From assembly GCA_027924585.1 (NCBI GenBank), contig BSBM01000442.1:8742001-8806000 (forward strand): a stretch of DNA of 64,000 nucleotides, written 5' to 3'. The notes below the pieces were generated by a model, which was not told the DNA's origin, made no database searches, and saw only the letters and a program-made list of their open reading frames with translations. The stretch is from Larix kaempferi. Taxonomy: Eukaryota > Streptophyta > Pinopsida > Pinales > Pinaceae. The first letter of the stretch is position 1; each line of letters opens with the position of its first letter. Both the position numbers and the translations under genes were made by a program. Positions 10,201 to 21,927 of the stretch are shown piece by piece.

Positions 10201-11322
10201 AATAACATCGTCCTTGGTGTTTTCTCAAAATTAGAACAAAAATGGGTCTGCCTCTTTCATGGCATCCTCCAATTCGCACGTAGCCTCATTGGGACTGAAG
10301 TGCTTCCATTTCATGTTTACCTTTCTAATGGCTCTGTTATAGAGCAATGTTACCTTCCTATCTATGATGCATAATGGCTCGGTTTGGAACTCTCCCTTGG
10401 GTTCCATCTGAATCACATCCCAATCAATAACATAGTTAGGATCATGTACATGTTTCTTAAGAAAAGAAACATGGAAAACATTATGATCTCTAGTGTTAGC
10501 AGGACATGTAATTCTATATACTACTATCCCTATTCTTTCAAGCACTTCAAATGGATTACAATATATTGGATATAGCTTGGAACAACTTCCAAGCTTTAAC
10601 GAAATGTTATGTGTCCTCACTCTAAGGTAAAAATGATCCCCAACACTGAATTCTATATGCATTATATTATTATCTACATAGTTGTTCTACCTATCTTAGG
10701 CTTCCTTTAAATTATGCCTAATTTTTGCACCCTCTTGTTCAATTTTCTTAAGAAATTATGGCCCAATTACAATTATGTTCACTAGATTATCCCATGTTAC
10801 TGGTGTCCTACACTTTCTTCCATATAAAACTTCAAATGGATTGATTCCCAATGAAGCTTGTTGTCCATTGTTATAAGAAAACTCTACCAAGTGTAGATAA
10901 TCTTCCCACTTGGACGGTTTTTCCATCACATACATGCGAAGCATGTATTCAAGAATTTGATTTAATCTTTCAGCTTTCCCATCTGTTTGTGGATGGTAGG
11001 AAGTGCTAAAATTCACTTGTGTTCCCAAGTCTCCAAAAAGACATTTCCAAAAATTTGAAGTAAATTTGTTATCTCTATATGAAATTATTTCCTTAGGCAA
11101 TCCATGCAATATGAAAATTTCCTTCATGAAAATCCTTGCAATGGAATTTGCTTTATACGTTGATTTAACTAGAATAAAGTGTGTTGATTTTGACAATTTA
11201 TCCACCACAACCATGATGGAATCATGTTGTCTTACAATCATTGGCAAACTTGTAATAAAATCCATGGAAATTACTTCCCATTTCCATTCCGGAATTAGAA
11301 AGTGATGCAAAAAATAGCGCAT
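10201..11322 (-). pseudogene. Chromovirus integrase and chromodomain remnant
   Basis: The minus strand encodes a gypsy integrase core (MDFITSLP as first Asp region, SYRDNKFTSNFW as second, HPQTDGKAERLNQ with the Glu) in 11322-10756. After a broken stretch comes the C-terminal part (GSCSKLYPIYCNPFEVLERIG) and a chromodomain-like end (VNMKWKHFSPNEATCELED) in 10662-10231. This is the organisation of Tekay/Del-type chromoviruses. The zinc-binding N-terminus, RT and gag are missing: the fragment stops where host copia A begins near 11325. It is closely similar in layout to the pol end of element E. Confidence 0.88.
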
Positions 11323-11324
11323 CT

Positions 11325-11803
11325 CTTAGAGAAGAACAATATCCCTCTTCTAGATGGTGCAAAGAAGAAGGGTGGTGGTTCAGATTATGAAGACAAGGAG
11401 AGATGCAATGCATTGATGGATAGTAATTATGAATCCTCTGCTTTCATCATTGATTAGGTGATTCAAGAAACATGGATTTTGAAAGAGAGTCATTCTCTAA
11501 TCTCGAACTGTATAATGGTCCTTCTATTCTCATGGGTGATGACTCAGAAATCCCAACAAAAGGCATTGGAATCTAGGATCAATATTGACAATGTGTACTT
11601 CAACAATGTGTTGTATGTGCTTGAGCGTATAGAAAATATCCTCTTTGTTTACCAAATGACTCATAATGGTTCGACCAAGAGAGTCATATTCACTCACAAA
11701 TATGTGGAAATTTATGAAGTTTCCACTGGCAAAGGGGTTGCATTTGGTGTTGTAGATCATGTGTCAAGAATGTACAAGTTTTCATACTTTATTCCTTACT
11801 ATT
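11325..11803 (+). pseudogene. Copia A: protease and start of GAG-pre-integrase
   Basis: Frame-shifted copia protease is visible near 11445-11560: the active-site region reads as D-(S)-G with one base missing, followed by an ELYNGPSILMGDDSEIPT-like stretch. The later frame gives NVYFNNVLYV and VDHVSRMYKFSYFIPYY, typical of the region before the GAG-pre-integrase zinc finger. It stops at 11803 where element D is inserted and continues at 23362. Confidence 0.85.
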
Positions 11804-13232
11804 TGTTGGGGCCAAGGTCGCAGCTATAGTAAAAGCTGCGAATTTTGGGAAAAAGCACGAGTATGGAAGGAAAGTGCTAATTTTGGGACAAGCACTAAGT
11901 TTTGGGTAAGAAGGAGACGGTGCGCAGTACGGTGCCAGATGGATGATCTCAGCGCAGATCACGGACCGGAAATTGTGGAGCTCGCGCGCACGTCATCGAA
12001 GAATGAAGGTGGCTCAGCTACCATAATAAATAAGGCGATGGAGTAGAGGGCTCAGCTACCCTCATTTAAAGGCTCAGTACAGAAGTTATGGTTGCTCGGA
12101 TCAAGGAGGAGCAACGGAAAAGCATTGAAGGCGAAGGACGATCGCCCATACCCACAATCTGCGCCGGAATTCATGGAGCCTGCAGGAAGCGGCGACGTGA
12201 CTGCAAGCGGCGCCTACAGTACACCTAGCCATGTGCGTGGTTAGGGTTTTTGGGAATCACTGTTGGGAAAGGCCCACAGTTTTGTAAAGGTGTGACCGTC
12301 ATGGCCACCTATATATATGAATAATTGTAATGGGTAGACGGTTGGAGAATTAGAGAGAGTTAGATAGACTGTTAGATAGCCAGTCTAAAGGATAGATCAT
12401 GTGTTGATTATCCTTCACTGTATTTCCTACCCAGTGTGTAGAACTAGAGAGGAAATCGGATAGCCGAGGAGCTAATCCCTGAGTTGCCAGACAGTCTGAG
12501 TCGACGTCTGTGCCTTTGTAATCTCCATAGAGAGGAGACTAGATTGAGAGAAGGGCTCCCAGCTGTGTGCGTGGAGTTTCCTGGAAAGATCTAAGGCTGC
12601 AGCTGTGTGCGCAGCATATTGTATAACTCTATCATTTTCTGGTTAATATATCACTCCCGTGGACGTGGTTTTCCTCGAGGAGATGAGCTTCACATATATC
12701 TTCTTGTTATAATGTTTGCGTGAATAATAACTGTTTAAGATCATTACCTGTGTGTACATCTTTTGCATCATCTTTGCGACTGTTTAAGTGAGTGTAGGAA
12801 GGTCCTTTATTGTTATAATCGCCAAGTATAGAAGGAGTGGTGGAACGCTGTCGCTGCAGCGACCGAGCTTCGCGTGACTGCGATGAGTGCGCAGGGTGAG
12901 AAGGTATTTTAGCGCATCGACGCAAGGGATAGGCGCCTTCCGCGCCCGGAGGACGAGACTGCGCAGTGGGTCTGCAGGAAGGAAGGCATCCGCGCAGTGG
13001 TGTCGCGAGGCCTGCGGGAAAGTCCGACCGCCAATATAAGGGGAAGAAGGAGATATATAGAACAATCTCAACGTCACCACGGTTAAGGAAAGCTGATTCC
13101 TTAACCCCCCATAGCCACTTCGGGTGAGACCTCGAGCTGCCGCGAAGCTCGTTGCCGAGAGGGCCAGTGCGCCAAGGGGTTTTGTTGCTGCGCTTCATTA
13201 AAACCCGGGTCTGCCCAGTAAAGCAGCCAACA
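11804..13232 (+). repeat. 5' LTR of element D
   Basis: 1429 bp with 6-bp inverted ends TGTTGG/CCAACA. A TATATATA box lies at 12310-12317. The antisense strand has a long open frame (12707-13198) also open in the 3' LTR, but without any recognised domain. GCGC motifs are frequent, unlike in the other LTRs of the window. Confidence 0.95.
12310..12317 (+). promoter_or_regulatory. TATA box in element D LTR
   Basis: TATATATA is followed by ATGAATAATTG; the same sequence is in the 3' LTR at 22434-22441. It is the best promoter candidate in the LTR. Confidence 0.55.
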
Positions 13233-13520
13233 AATGGTTCCGTTGCCTTATGACTTTTTGATCACATTACTTCCATGGCTTTGAACCCTGTTGATTGAGC
13301 CAACAAATGGTTCCGTTGCCTTATGACTTTTTGATCACATTACTTCCATGGCTTTGAACCCTGTTGATTGAGCCAACAAATGGTTCCGTTGCCTTGCGAC
13401 TTGCTGTTGTGAGACTTGTTATTTTGGCGACGCGCGAGATTGAGGAGCCAACAAATGATTCCGTTGCCTTGCGACTTGTTGCTGTAAGACTTACTAGTTA
13501 CGCGACATCTGAGATTGTTG
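13226..13520 (+). repeat. Four-fold repeat of the LTR-end/primer-site junction in element D
   Basis: The sequence GCCAACA-AATGGTTCCGTTGCC, which spans the LTR end and the expected primer site (13235-13247), begins at 13226, 13299, 13372 and 13447. The first two units are 73 bp and look identical; the third (75 bp) and fourth share the first 24 bases or so and then diverge. TGGTTCCGTTGCC matches the Asp-tRNA type site TGGCGCCGTTGCC at 11 of 13 positions, so the primer tRNA is uncertain. Confidence 0.85.
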
Positions 13521-13569
13521 CTGAAGACAACATAAGGTTCTGTTACACTGAGACTTGCTCAGTTAACAA

Positions 13570-14055
13570 ATGTGTTACTGGAATCCTACAGCTAAAGAAA
13601 TTGGAGATTGGTTTGATTTAAAGGCTAAAGAGTTCGCTGAACAAGAAAATAGAAGCCTTACGTTTCAAACAGAAGACTGGTTACAGAAGTATATTTATGC
13701 TGACCTTTACGAAATTTTCTTTGTTACGTTTGCATTGGAGTTACACGCTTAGATATCCAAGTTAGCAGATTCTACACCTACGCTGCATGTTGATCGACCC
13801 GTCACGTGGACGCCTGAGCTAGTCAGTATTGTGAAGCGGATCGACAATTCTGTTTCCCGCGCAGTAGACTTTTGGTTGAATAGTCTACTGGAAGGTTTCA
13901 TTACCGAAATTGCAGTCGATACAAGAAAGAGTTTCAGTGAAGCTGAGAGGAGTTTCTTCCAAGTACACAGAGGTAAGTTCTTAAATTCTCTGAACTTATG
14001 GATTAAAATGCTTCTGTATGAAAAAGGAAAGCTATGTATTGCTTCTGATGAATAG
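13570..14055 (+). pseudogene. 5' coding segment in frame with element D gag-pol
   Basis: From ATG 13570 the same frame as gag-pol reads through a plausible protein (MCYWNPTAKEIGDWFDLKAK...), broken by TAG at 13750 and TAG at 14053, then runs into gag-pol at 14068. Both stops are one C-to-T change away from CAG (Gln). It could be the true N-terminus of gag or a separate leader protein. Before 13570 the frame is closed by TAA, which supports this ATG as the start. I recognise no domain. Confidence 0.6.
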
Positions 14056-14067
14056 CATAGACAAGTA

Positions 14068-17000
14068 ATGTCCGTAGATTCTGATAGTGATCCTGAAGTT
14101 ATTGGTTGCACTCGTAGTGGAAAACGATATAAAGTAGGCCTTGACCAATATTCTTTTGAGTCTAGCCCAGACGATAGCCAAGTCCCTAGAGCAAGCCATA
14201 TAGAACGACAAGGGAGTGCTCATATCCCTTATTACCCCTTTACACCGCAAAAACCAGACGGAGCTCAGTATAATCCTACAGTAACACCTTCTAGTAGCCC
14301 ACACGGTACTTCTAGTACCTCTGTACCACCTTTGTTTAACCATCCCGGACGCACTGCTACAGTACCTCCACCTCAAACCCGCGCAAGAAGGATGGGTGAT
14401 GACATGAAGCTACCAACTTTTAGAGGAACAGGGATAGAAGACCCTGAGCAGCACTGGTTCTTATGTGAAGCCATTTGGACAATTAAGCAAATTAATGACG
14501 ATGCTGTTAAACTGGTTCAGTTAGCAACCACACTAAGAGAAAGAGCCTTGACTTGGTTCATGAAATACTCAGCAGCACAGAATAGGACACTTGCTGAGGT
14601 AAGAAATGCTATGATTCAGGAATTTAAGAAACCTAAATCAGAATCACAGTGTATAACAGAGCTCAAAGACATCAAACAGTTACCTACAGAATCAGTATGG
14701 GACTTTGACCAGAAGTTCAAAGCCTTGATAGATCAAGTAAGCTTCGAGTTTGCACCACAGCAACATAAAGAATGGTTCATTGCTGCGCTGCTCCCACACA
14801 TTAGACTTCCTCTTATGCAAAAGAATCTTAATACTCAGGAACAAGCTCTAGAGATGGCTATGAAACTAGAAGCTTCGCCAATTGCAGGAACAAGCAATGA
14901 TGTTGCGCATTTACAGAACCAATTAGCAAACTTAACCTTGCAAGTGCATGATATTAAGAAAGGCAAAGAGATTAAGGAAGAAATTTGGTGTACAAAATGT
15001 AAAGCCCAAGGTCATTCAAAGGACCATTGTCCCGTTTTCATAGACTATATTGCAACTGGAGCACCTAATCCTTTACCACAGGCACAAGGGCCTTGGTGTG
15101 AAATCTGTAGAACTAGAGGTCATAAACCACAAGAATGTCACTTACTCCAGAAATATGTGCAAACCCCAAAGAATCTATATTGTAATTTCTGTAAATCAGT
15201 AGGTCATGATGAGAACAATTGTAGAGCATATGATCTTATGATAGAAAGAAAGCATGATGTTTATAGGGTACAAGCAGAGACACAAGGACCCACAGCAGGT
15301 CCACCTTATGACCAAACTCGGGACGCCCGAGCAGCAAATTACAGAGGACGCGGACGCACAACAAATTTTGGTCGCGGAAGAGGACAGATCACTTGTTATA
15401 ATTGCGGAACACAAGGTCATTTTGCTAGGGATTGCCAAAATCCTACAACCCTCTGCAGGTATTGTAAATCTTCTGACCATATCATTGAAGAATGCCCTCA
15501 GTTACAGGCTAAGATGCAAGCAAAGACACCACAGGTCAATCAGAATATCCAGTTGATTGGAGCAGAAAAAAGAGAACCAGACCCTACAGTTAATATAGTG
15601 ACACGCAGTGGAGCAACCACTGGTGCGCAAGAGATGGGAACGGGAAAGCAAGAGACGCAATGGGTGCGCCGCGCTAACATTAAACCAGCCCCACTTAACC
15701 TACAGAAGCAAAAAGAAGCATTTAAGCAAGCTCAAGAGTATTTCTCAGATCCGAGAGCTTCAAGTTCTGCCGCAATTCCGCAGAACATTAGTAGATCGCA
15801 AGTGCTAAGACAAGACAACCTGGTACAAGAACAGGCCACTACAGCTGGAAGGCCTGATGATGATGATGATGATGAGGAGGAGGAGCATGCACTAGGCAGT
15901 GTTCAAGCATTCCTGCGACAATGTTTAGAACTGTTGCGCAATGAAAAAGCAACTCTAGAACTCCAACACCTGTTGGATCAGTGCCAACACTCTGCTTCGA
16001 CGAACACACCGCAGTGTGTTGTTCATCAGATCAGGAGTCACATTAGAACTGGAAAAGAGATGAGGCTCACAGCGCAGATTGGAGCATTTGAAATGGATGA
16101 AGTCATGTTAGATTTGGGCTCCGAAGCCAATGTTCTCACTATGCAGACATGGGAACAGATGGGAAGCCCTCAGCTTACAAGATCCCCTATCCAGCTAAGA
16201 CTCGCAAATCAGCAACGAGTCTCTCCATTGGGCAGATTACCCAATGTACCTATTGATATTGAAGGAGTAAGAAGCTCTGCAGATTTTGAAGTAATCAAAA
16301 TTATGGATGATAGTAGACCATACCCAGCGCTGTTAGGAATAGACTGGGCATTTGATAATTTGGCTGTCATTAACCTGAAGAAAAGACAGATGACCTTTGA
16401 GGATGACCAGATCAGGGTCATCGCACCTCTTGATCCTATTCAAGGACCAAGATATATAGAACCCATTCACGCAGAAGAGGAAGCGCGCCACATGGAAAGT
16501 TTGTACCAGATGACCACTAACCACAGTGACTATGTCAACCCCACAGTAGACGGCCATATCAGCTGGCGATGTGATAGCTCGTGCACATCAGATTCAGATG
16601 CAGGATTGGAAAACTGGCAGAATCGTCTACATGAGGTTTCTGCAAGACGTTGCGCCATGATAACTAAATCCATTCGATGGATTGGCACAGAATTAACTGA
16701 CACTCCAACTTTTGATGGTCTAACCGAAGTAACTAAATTCATACAGGAATATGAACAAAAGCTTCCAGAACCGCAGCGCATACAGGCACTGGATGTAGCA
16801 TTGCGCGCTACACCCGCAAGATGGTGGATTGCGCACAAGGAGAATATTCATACATGGAAAGACTGTCGCAGACTGATACTGCGCAGATTTCAGGACACCA
16901 CAGCCGAAGCGCTACGCAAATATGAAGGACAGAGTGACCCCAGGTCACACATTGAAGCATGTATTCAGCAATGGTCAGATATTCCGGAAGATGAATGGGT

Positions 17001-19962
17001 TCACCAATTCATCCACACATTGGATACAATTCCAAGGAATTGGTATACTGAAACAGAATTGCGCAGAGGCACTCTTACTTGGGCTCTTATGATAGAAAGC
17101 TTTCAACTTACCTTCAGCTTTGAGTCAGAACATCCAAGCATTGATCAGGCTTTGAAGTGTATTAGAAAGAAGGTATTTGAACACTATCCAGTAACAGAGT
17201 ATTCCCAACCAGATTGGGCTGTCCAGATAGAACATGCCCTGGAATGTTATAACTTCACCGCTGAAGATGAGGAGGACGATCCTCGCAACATCAATATCCC
17301 AGAATCAGAAGGGACGCGCAATATTGAAGGTCCTGAGCTTGATATTCCTGCCATCACAGAACACGTCAAGCTCAAGAAAGTTAACATTGGCACAGAAGCT
17401 GACCCAAAGTTTGCTTCTATAGGAGATTATTGGGATGATGAAACTGTTGCGCATGTTTCAGATTTATTACGTGACTACCAGGATATCTTTCCTACCAAGT
17501 TCACAGAAATGAAAGGCATCCTAGGAGACTTAGGAGTGATGCGCATACCTCTGAAACCAGATGCCAAGCCAGTAAAGCAGCGCCCATACAGGTTGAACCC
17601 GCGCTACAAAGAAAAAGTCAAAGAAGAAATTGATAAGATGCTTGCAGCAGGTATTATTGAGCCAGTAGAGGAAAGCGATTGGATTAGTCCTATGGTGGTC
17701 CAAGAAAAGAAAACGAAAGGTGAAATAAGAATTTGTGTCGAATTGCGCAAACTCAATGATGCATCAGCGCACGATCCATTTCCCACTCCTTTCACAGATG
17801 AAGTACTTGATAATGTTGGAGGACAAGAGGCTTACTCCTTCACTGATGGTTTCTCGGGATATCATCAGATCAGAATCCATCCGGACGACCGCCACAAGAC
17901 TACTTTTGCAACTGAATGGGGCTCATTCCAGTATACGGTAATGCCCTTTGGTCTTAAAAACGCACCTGCTATCTTCTCTAGAGTTGTTGTTGCTGTTTTT
18001 AAAGAATTTATCCACAAGTTTTTAGAAGTCTATTTTGATGACTGGACTGTATTTGGTTTACTAAAGAACCATATTGCGAATCTGCGCATGATGCTAGAAA
18101 AATGTAGACAGCATCAGATTTCCCTTAACTTGAAAAAATGTATATTTTGTGCGCCCTTTGGTATTTTGTTGGGACATATTGTATGCAGACAAGGACTTCT
18201 GATGGATCCTGCGAAGGTTGCCATCATTGCTGATTTACTGGCGCCCAACTCAGTTAAGCAATTGCGCACTACATTGGGACATACAGGATACTACAGAAAA
18301 TTCATCAAAGGATATGCAAGGATCACAGCACCTATGGAAAGATTGCTGAAGAAGGATTCGAAGTTCCACTGGACAGAAGAATGCCAACAGAGCTTGGACA
18401 CACTTAAAGAAAAGATGATCACAGCGCCTATTCTAGTTTTCCCGGACTGGAGAAAACCTTTCCATGTTCATGTTGATGCTTCTTCCATAGCAGTAGGAAT
18501 CGTGCTTACACAGTCTGGAGAAGGAAGTATTGACCACCCAATTGCTTACTCCAGCAGAAAGCTATCTACAGCTGAGAAGAATTACACCACTACAGAAAGG
18601 GAAGGATTAGCTATGGTGTATTCCCTACAGAAATTCAGACACTACCTGTTAGGAGCTCACTTTAAAATGTATACTGACCATTCTGGTCTGAAATATTTGG
18701 TCAATAAACCAGTTTTAGGAGGAAGAATTTGCAGATGGCTACTGCTCTTTCAAGAGTATGATTTTGAGGTTATTGTAAAGCCAGGCAGATTGAATGCAGG
18801 GCCTGACCATCTATCCAGAATAGAGTCAGGAGAGGAACCTACCAGTCTGGAGGACAATCTGCCTAACGCACAGTTGTTTTCTATCCAAGCAGCAGACGAA
18901 TATTATTCTGATATTCTTGAGTTTCTCACTACCGGACAAGCGCCGGCTGAGCTTACAATCCAGCAGAAAAAGCAACTTGTTGTTAGAGCCGCAGAATTCA
19001 CTTTGATAGCAGGCCAGCTTTATAAGTTGGGCCCTGACGAAATTTTGCGCAGATGTATCTTACCACATGAAAAGAGCTCTATCATCGCAGAAGCGCATTC
19101 AGGTACCGCAGGAGGCCATTTCGCAGGAAAGCCGACTGCGCAAAAGATATTATCCGCAGGTCTTTGGTGGCCGACATTGCACAAGGACACTAAGGAATTC
19201 TGTAAATGTTGCGATGTGTGCCAGCGCACAGGAAAACCCTCAAGGAGAGATGAAATGCCGCTAAGACCCCAGATCACACTGCGTGCTTTTGATAAATGGG
19301 CCATTGACTTTGTAGGACCTATTAACCCACCAGGAAAAAGAACTGGCGCAAGATATATCATTACAGCTACTGAATACCTCACCAGATGGGTTGAGGCGAA
19401 GCCAGTTAAGAACTGCGACGCTGCTACTGCCGCGCAGTTCATTTTCGAGAACATTATCACTAGGTTTGGATGCCCAGTGATCCTCATGAGTGATCAAGGT
19501 ACACATTTCCTCAATGAGACTATAGAGGCCCTTACTGAAGAATTTCAAATTAATCACCATAAGAGTACACCCTACCATCCTCAAGCTAATGGTACGGTGG
19601 AAGCATTCAATAAGATCCTTGAGAATGCCCTGACGAAAATCTGTAATCAACAAAGAGATGATTGGGACCTTAGAGTCACAGCTGTATTATGGGCTTACAG
19701 AACCACTTGCAAGAAACTAACAGGTCACACACCTTTCAGCTTGGTGTATGGACAAGAAGCAGTTATGCCCATGGAATACATTGTTCCCAGTCTCCGAATT
19801 GCGCAAATTACAGAAATGGCAGATCCTGATACTATGAATGAAAGACTTTTGCAACTGCTTTCCTTAGAAGAAGACAGACTTTTGGCCGGATTTCATCAAC
19901 AGGTACAGAAGGCAAGACAAAAAGCTTGGCACGACAGGCACATTAAGCATAAGCACTTTTAA
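14068..19962 (+). CDS. Element D gag-pol polyprotein (gag, protease, RT, RNase H, integrase)
   Basis: 1964 residues. Gag capsid-like region about 112-275; five CCHC-type zinc knuckles about 308-480 (first [14 protein letters not shown]); acidic run near 600; aspartic protease about 665-780 with active site [10 protein letters not shown] second gag-like segment (about 869-1037, with [19 protein letters not shown]) follows. RT is about 1155-1395 with YFDD at 18031-18042; RNase H about 1457-1580 (VDASS, EREGL, TDHSG). Integrase has an HHCC finger (about 1667-1720) and core D/D/E in [15 protein letters not shown] and GTVEAF. All catalytic residues are present. The ORF ends at a TAA (19960) that probably was CAA, with the integrase tail continuing in frame. 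ATG 14068 is the first ATG after the upstream stop; translation may really start at 13570. Confidence 0.95.
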   Translation: MSVDSDSDPEVIGCTRSGKRYKVGLDQYSFESSPDDSQVPRASHIERQGSAHIPYYPFTPQKPDGAQYNPTVTPSSSPHGTSSTSVPPLFNHPGRTATVPPPQTRARRMGDDMKLPTFRGTGIEDPEQHWFLCEAIWTIKQINDDAVKLVQLATTLRERALTWFMKYSAAQNRTLAEVRNAMIQEFKKPKSESQCITELKDIKQLPTESVWDFDQKFKALIDQVSFEFAPQQHKEWFIAALLPHIRLPLMQKNLNTQEQALEMAMKLEASPIAGTSNDVAHLQNQLANLTLQVHDIKKGKEIKEEIWCTKCKAQGHSKDHCPVFIDYIATGAPNPLPQAQGPWCEICRTRGHKPQECHLLQKYVQTPKNLYCNFCKSVGHDENNCRAYDLMIERKHDVYRVQAETQGPTAGPPYDQTRDARAANYRGRGRTTNFGRGRGQITCYNCGTQGHFARDCQNPTTLCRYCKSSDHIIEECPQLQAKMQAKTPQVNQNIQLIGAEKREPDPTVNIVTRSGATTGAQEMGTGKQETQWVRRANIKPAPLNLQKQKEAFKQAQEYFSDPRASSSAAIPQNISRSQVLRQDNLVQEQATTAGRPDDDDDDEEEEHALGSVQAFLRQCLELLRNEKATLELQHLLDQCQHSASTNTPQCVVHQIRSHIRTGKEMRLTAQIGAFEMDEVMLDLGSEANVLTMQTWEQMGSPQLTRSPIQLRLANQQRVSPLGRLPNVPIDIEGVRSSADFEVIKIMDDSRPYPALLGIDWAFDNLAVINLKKRQMTFEDDQIRVIAPLDPIQGPRYIEPIHAEEEARHMESLYQMTTNHSDYVNPTVDGHISWRCDSSCTSDSDAGLENWQNRLHEVSARRCAMITKSIRWIGTELTDTPTFDGLTEVTKFIQEYEQKLPEPQRIQALDVALRATPARWWIAHKENIHTWKDCRRLILRRFQDTTAEALRKYEGQSDPRSHIEACIQQWSDIPEDEWVHQFIHTLDTIPRNWYTETELRRGTLTWALMIESFQLTFSFESEHPSIDQALKCIRKKVFEHYPVTEYSQPDWAVQIEHALECYNFTAEDEEDDPRNINIPESEGTRNIEGPELDIPAITEHVKLKKVNIGTEADPKFASIGDYWDDETVAHVSDLLRDYQDIFPTKFTEMKGILGDLGVMRIPLKPDAKPVKQRPYRLNPRYKEKVKEEIDKMLAAGIIEPVEESDWISPMVVQEKKTKGEIRICVELRKLNDASAHDPFPTPFTDEVLDNVGGQEAYSFTDGFSGYHQIRIHPDDRHKTTFATEWGSFQYTVMPFGLKNAPAIFSRVVVAVFKEFIHKFLEVYFDDWTVFGLLKNHIANLRMMLEKCRQHQISLNLKKCIFCAPFGILLGHIVCRQGLLMDPAKVAIIADLLAPNSVKQLRTTLGHTGYYRKFIKGYARITAPMERLLKKDSKFHWTEECQQSLDTLKEKMITAPILVFPDWRKPFHVHVDASSIAVGIVLTQSGEGSIDHPIAYSSRKLSTAEKNYTTTEREGLAMVYSLQKFRHYLLGAHFKMYTDHSGLKYLVNKPVLGGRICRWLLLFQEYDFEVIVKPGRLNAGPDHLSRIESGEEPTSLEDNLPNAQLFSIQAADEYYSDILEFLTTGQAPAELTIQQKKQLVVRAAEFTLIAGQLYKLGPDEILRRCILPHEKSSIIAEAHSGTAGGHFAGKPTAQKILSAGLWWPTLHKDTKEFCKCCDVCQRTGKPSRRDEMPLRPQITLRAFDKWAIDFVGPINPPGKRTGARYIITATEYLTRWVEAKPVKNCDAATAAQFIFENIITRFGCPVILMSDQGTHFLNETIEALTEEFQINHHKSTPYHPQANGTVEAFNKILENALTKICNQQRDDWDLRVTAVLWAYRTTCKKLTGHTPFSLVYGQEAVMPMEYIVPSLRIAQITEMADPDTMNERLLQLLSLEEDRLLAGFHQQVQKARQKAWHDRHIKHKHF

Positions 19963-20172
19963 GAAGGAGACTTGGTACTCCTTTATGATAGTAAATTCAT
20001 CAAATTTCCAGGCAAGTTTCGCGTGCATTGGTTAGGCCCTTTTTAGGTAATAAAAATAACAGACGGAGGCGCAGTTCAGCTTGCAAAGCTGGATGGAGAA
20101 TTCCTACCTACAATGATAAACGGGAGTCGGCTTAAGCTTTATTGCGACGGCCACTCCGCCCTGTCGACATAA
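19963..20172 (+). pseudogene. Element D integrase C-terminal tail after premature stop
   Basis: In the gag-pol frame the sequence continues EGDLVLLYDSKF, then FPGKFRVHWLGPF, a TAG at 20044 (likely former CAG), VIKITDGGAVQL, and ends at TAA 20170. GDLVLLYD and WLGPF-V are hallmarks of gypsy integrase C-terminal domains, so the two stops truncate what was one protein. Confidence 0.88.
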
Positions 20173-20192
20173 TATATTGCTCAAGAGTGCAG

Positions 20193-21915
20193 ATGTCCGG
20201 TGTAGTTGAAAGAGACATCGCATTCAGTCTACACGGAAGCTGCGACACACCCTCAGTTTCCAGCTTCCTGCGCAGATTCCTTGAAATATCTGCGCATCCT
20301 GAATAAAAATTGCTTGAAGAGAGCTTATCGGTGCGCTCTGGCGAAGTTTTGTTTTTGGACCGTTGAACTATCGCTCTTGTATCAAGGGAAGTTGGCTTTT
20401 ACTGCCGACATCCATCAACTTTACCTTCGGCCTTGCGACATTCCAGGTGACTGGGCGCTAGGTCTTTACAGGATGACCACAGAAGATGTCGAAGAAACCA
20501 TTAAGTCGTGGTCGGATGAATGGAGAGCAGCAGCCGACATCGCATCTGCGATGCCACCCGCCGCTGCGAAAGAGAAGGATAAGGGCAAGGAATCCCCTGA
20601 GCAAAGAAGCGATGAAGGCTCAACAGAACCAGCCACCAAGAAGCAGAAAGTGTCGCATCCCACTGAGGCCATTCCCTCGGAGATCGACAAATACTTGAAA
20701 GAGCAATTTCGTGAGATGAGGAACACGCATGCTCACATCCGAAGTGCTCTAGACTTACAGTTTGTAGAATTGAAAGGTCTCGCAGGAAGGATTGCGCAGA
20801 CCCATGCGCCAGCATCTACTTCGCAGGCGCCACAAGAAATTCCAAGTGATGAGCGAGTTGAAGAACTCACAGAAAGGCACACTGTCGTGCATATTCCGCC
20901 TACCAGCATGACACTTCCAGATCCTCTAGCTGAACTACAGGTAAGCACAGTTGGACCTGTAGAAATTAATTTGTCTATAATTCCTATAGAGACTCTACAG
21001 CTTGTACAGGAGAAAGTTTCTCTTGAGTTGAGAGCTAGAGAGCTCTCTACTTTCCAGGCAAACCAACGACTGCAATCGCAGGAGATAGAGCTGAAAGAAA
21101 GTCATAAGAATATCTCTGCGAAGCTTGCACTCTACGAGGCGCAAGACACCGGCATCAGAAACGCAATAGAAGAGATTGCCCAGGAACTGCCGGCTTGCGA
21201 GATTCAACCAGACCTCCCTCTGGTTGCAAAAGTTCAAATTATTGGCGAAAGGGCGAAAACCCTGGAGCAAGAAATAGTTGCTATGGCAGAAGGCCATAGA
21301 ACCCAGATTGCTGAGCTAGAAGCTCGCGTTGCTGCGCATCTTATGGATGATGCGCAGGTACAATTTGAAGCACTGAGCAGAGCTTCCACACGGATGAAAG
21401 ATCGAGTACAGGAAGCCAAGAACCTGATGAACCAGGCTATGGAAGCTTGAACAGAGCTTGTGAACCTCCCTTTTAAAGTGGGACTGTCAGAACAGGTGCA
21501 AGCTGCAGAACAGTCTCTCACTGTTCTCAATGAAGAAGCTAAGGCCCTAACAGGCCTACCAAAAATGAAGAAAATGGGCGAAGTGCGCAAAATGCAGCAG
21601 CAACTGCACAAGCTCAGAACTGAAGATGAGAAGCTCACCAATAGCATTCAGCCATTCATGGATGAGTATGCTGAAATCGTTGGCCAGGTTGAGACAAAAA
21701 TCAAAGAGATTGCCGAGTCTCAGGAGATCATTGATACACTCACTAAAGACGAAGCGATCGCAGAAACAGTGCAAACAGCTGATGAGTGTATTGAGGAATT
21801 GGACTCCGCTATTGCGAAGTGGCAGAAAACATTCGCGGAGATTCAAGCAAAAGCAGATGCGCAAATCAAACGACCACGCGCTAGTGCGAGTGGCTCGAGG
21901 GCGAGCCACAAGTGA
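20193..21915 (+). pseudogene. Extra 3' ORF of element D: coiled-coil protein of unknown function
   Basis: The frame 20206-21915 is open except for TGA at 21448, probably a former CGA. The product (about 570 aa) has an N-terminal segment (QGKLAFTADIHQLYLRP), a Lys/Glu/Pro-rich part with a nuclear-signal-like TKKQKV, then long heptad-like Glu/Gln/Leu-rich stretches suggesting coiled coils, and a basic tail (KRPRASASGSRASHK). An alternative start is ATG 20193 (MSGVVERDIAFS), in another frame and interrupted by TAA at 20304, so a frameshift near 20300-20350 is likely. No signal peptide, membrane segment or env-like feature is seen. Its position matches the extra 3' ORFs of some Athila/Tat elements. 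Confidence 0.7.
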
Positions 21916-21927
21916 GTGTTGGGGGCC

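Noticed and set aside
10171-10374. Plus-strand frames over 10171-10575
   Set aside because: Antisense to a recognisable minus-strand chromovirus integrase end and polypurine tract.
11759-12046. Short plus-strand frames at the start of the element D LTRs (also 21916-22170)
   Set aside because: Repeated only because LTRs are nearly identical; cross the insertion boundary in one case and show no domain.
13235-13247. Firm tRNA-Asp primer assignment for element D
   Set aside because: Only 11 of 13 bases match and the following bases diverge, so the primer tRNA is left open.
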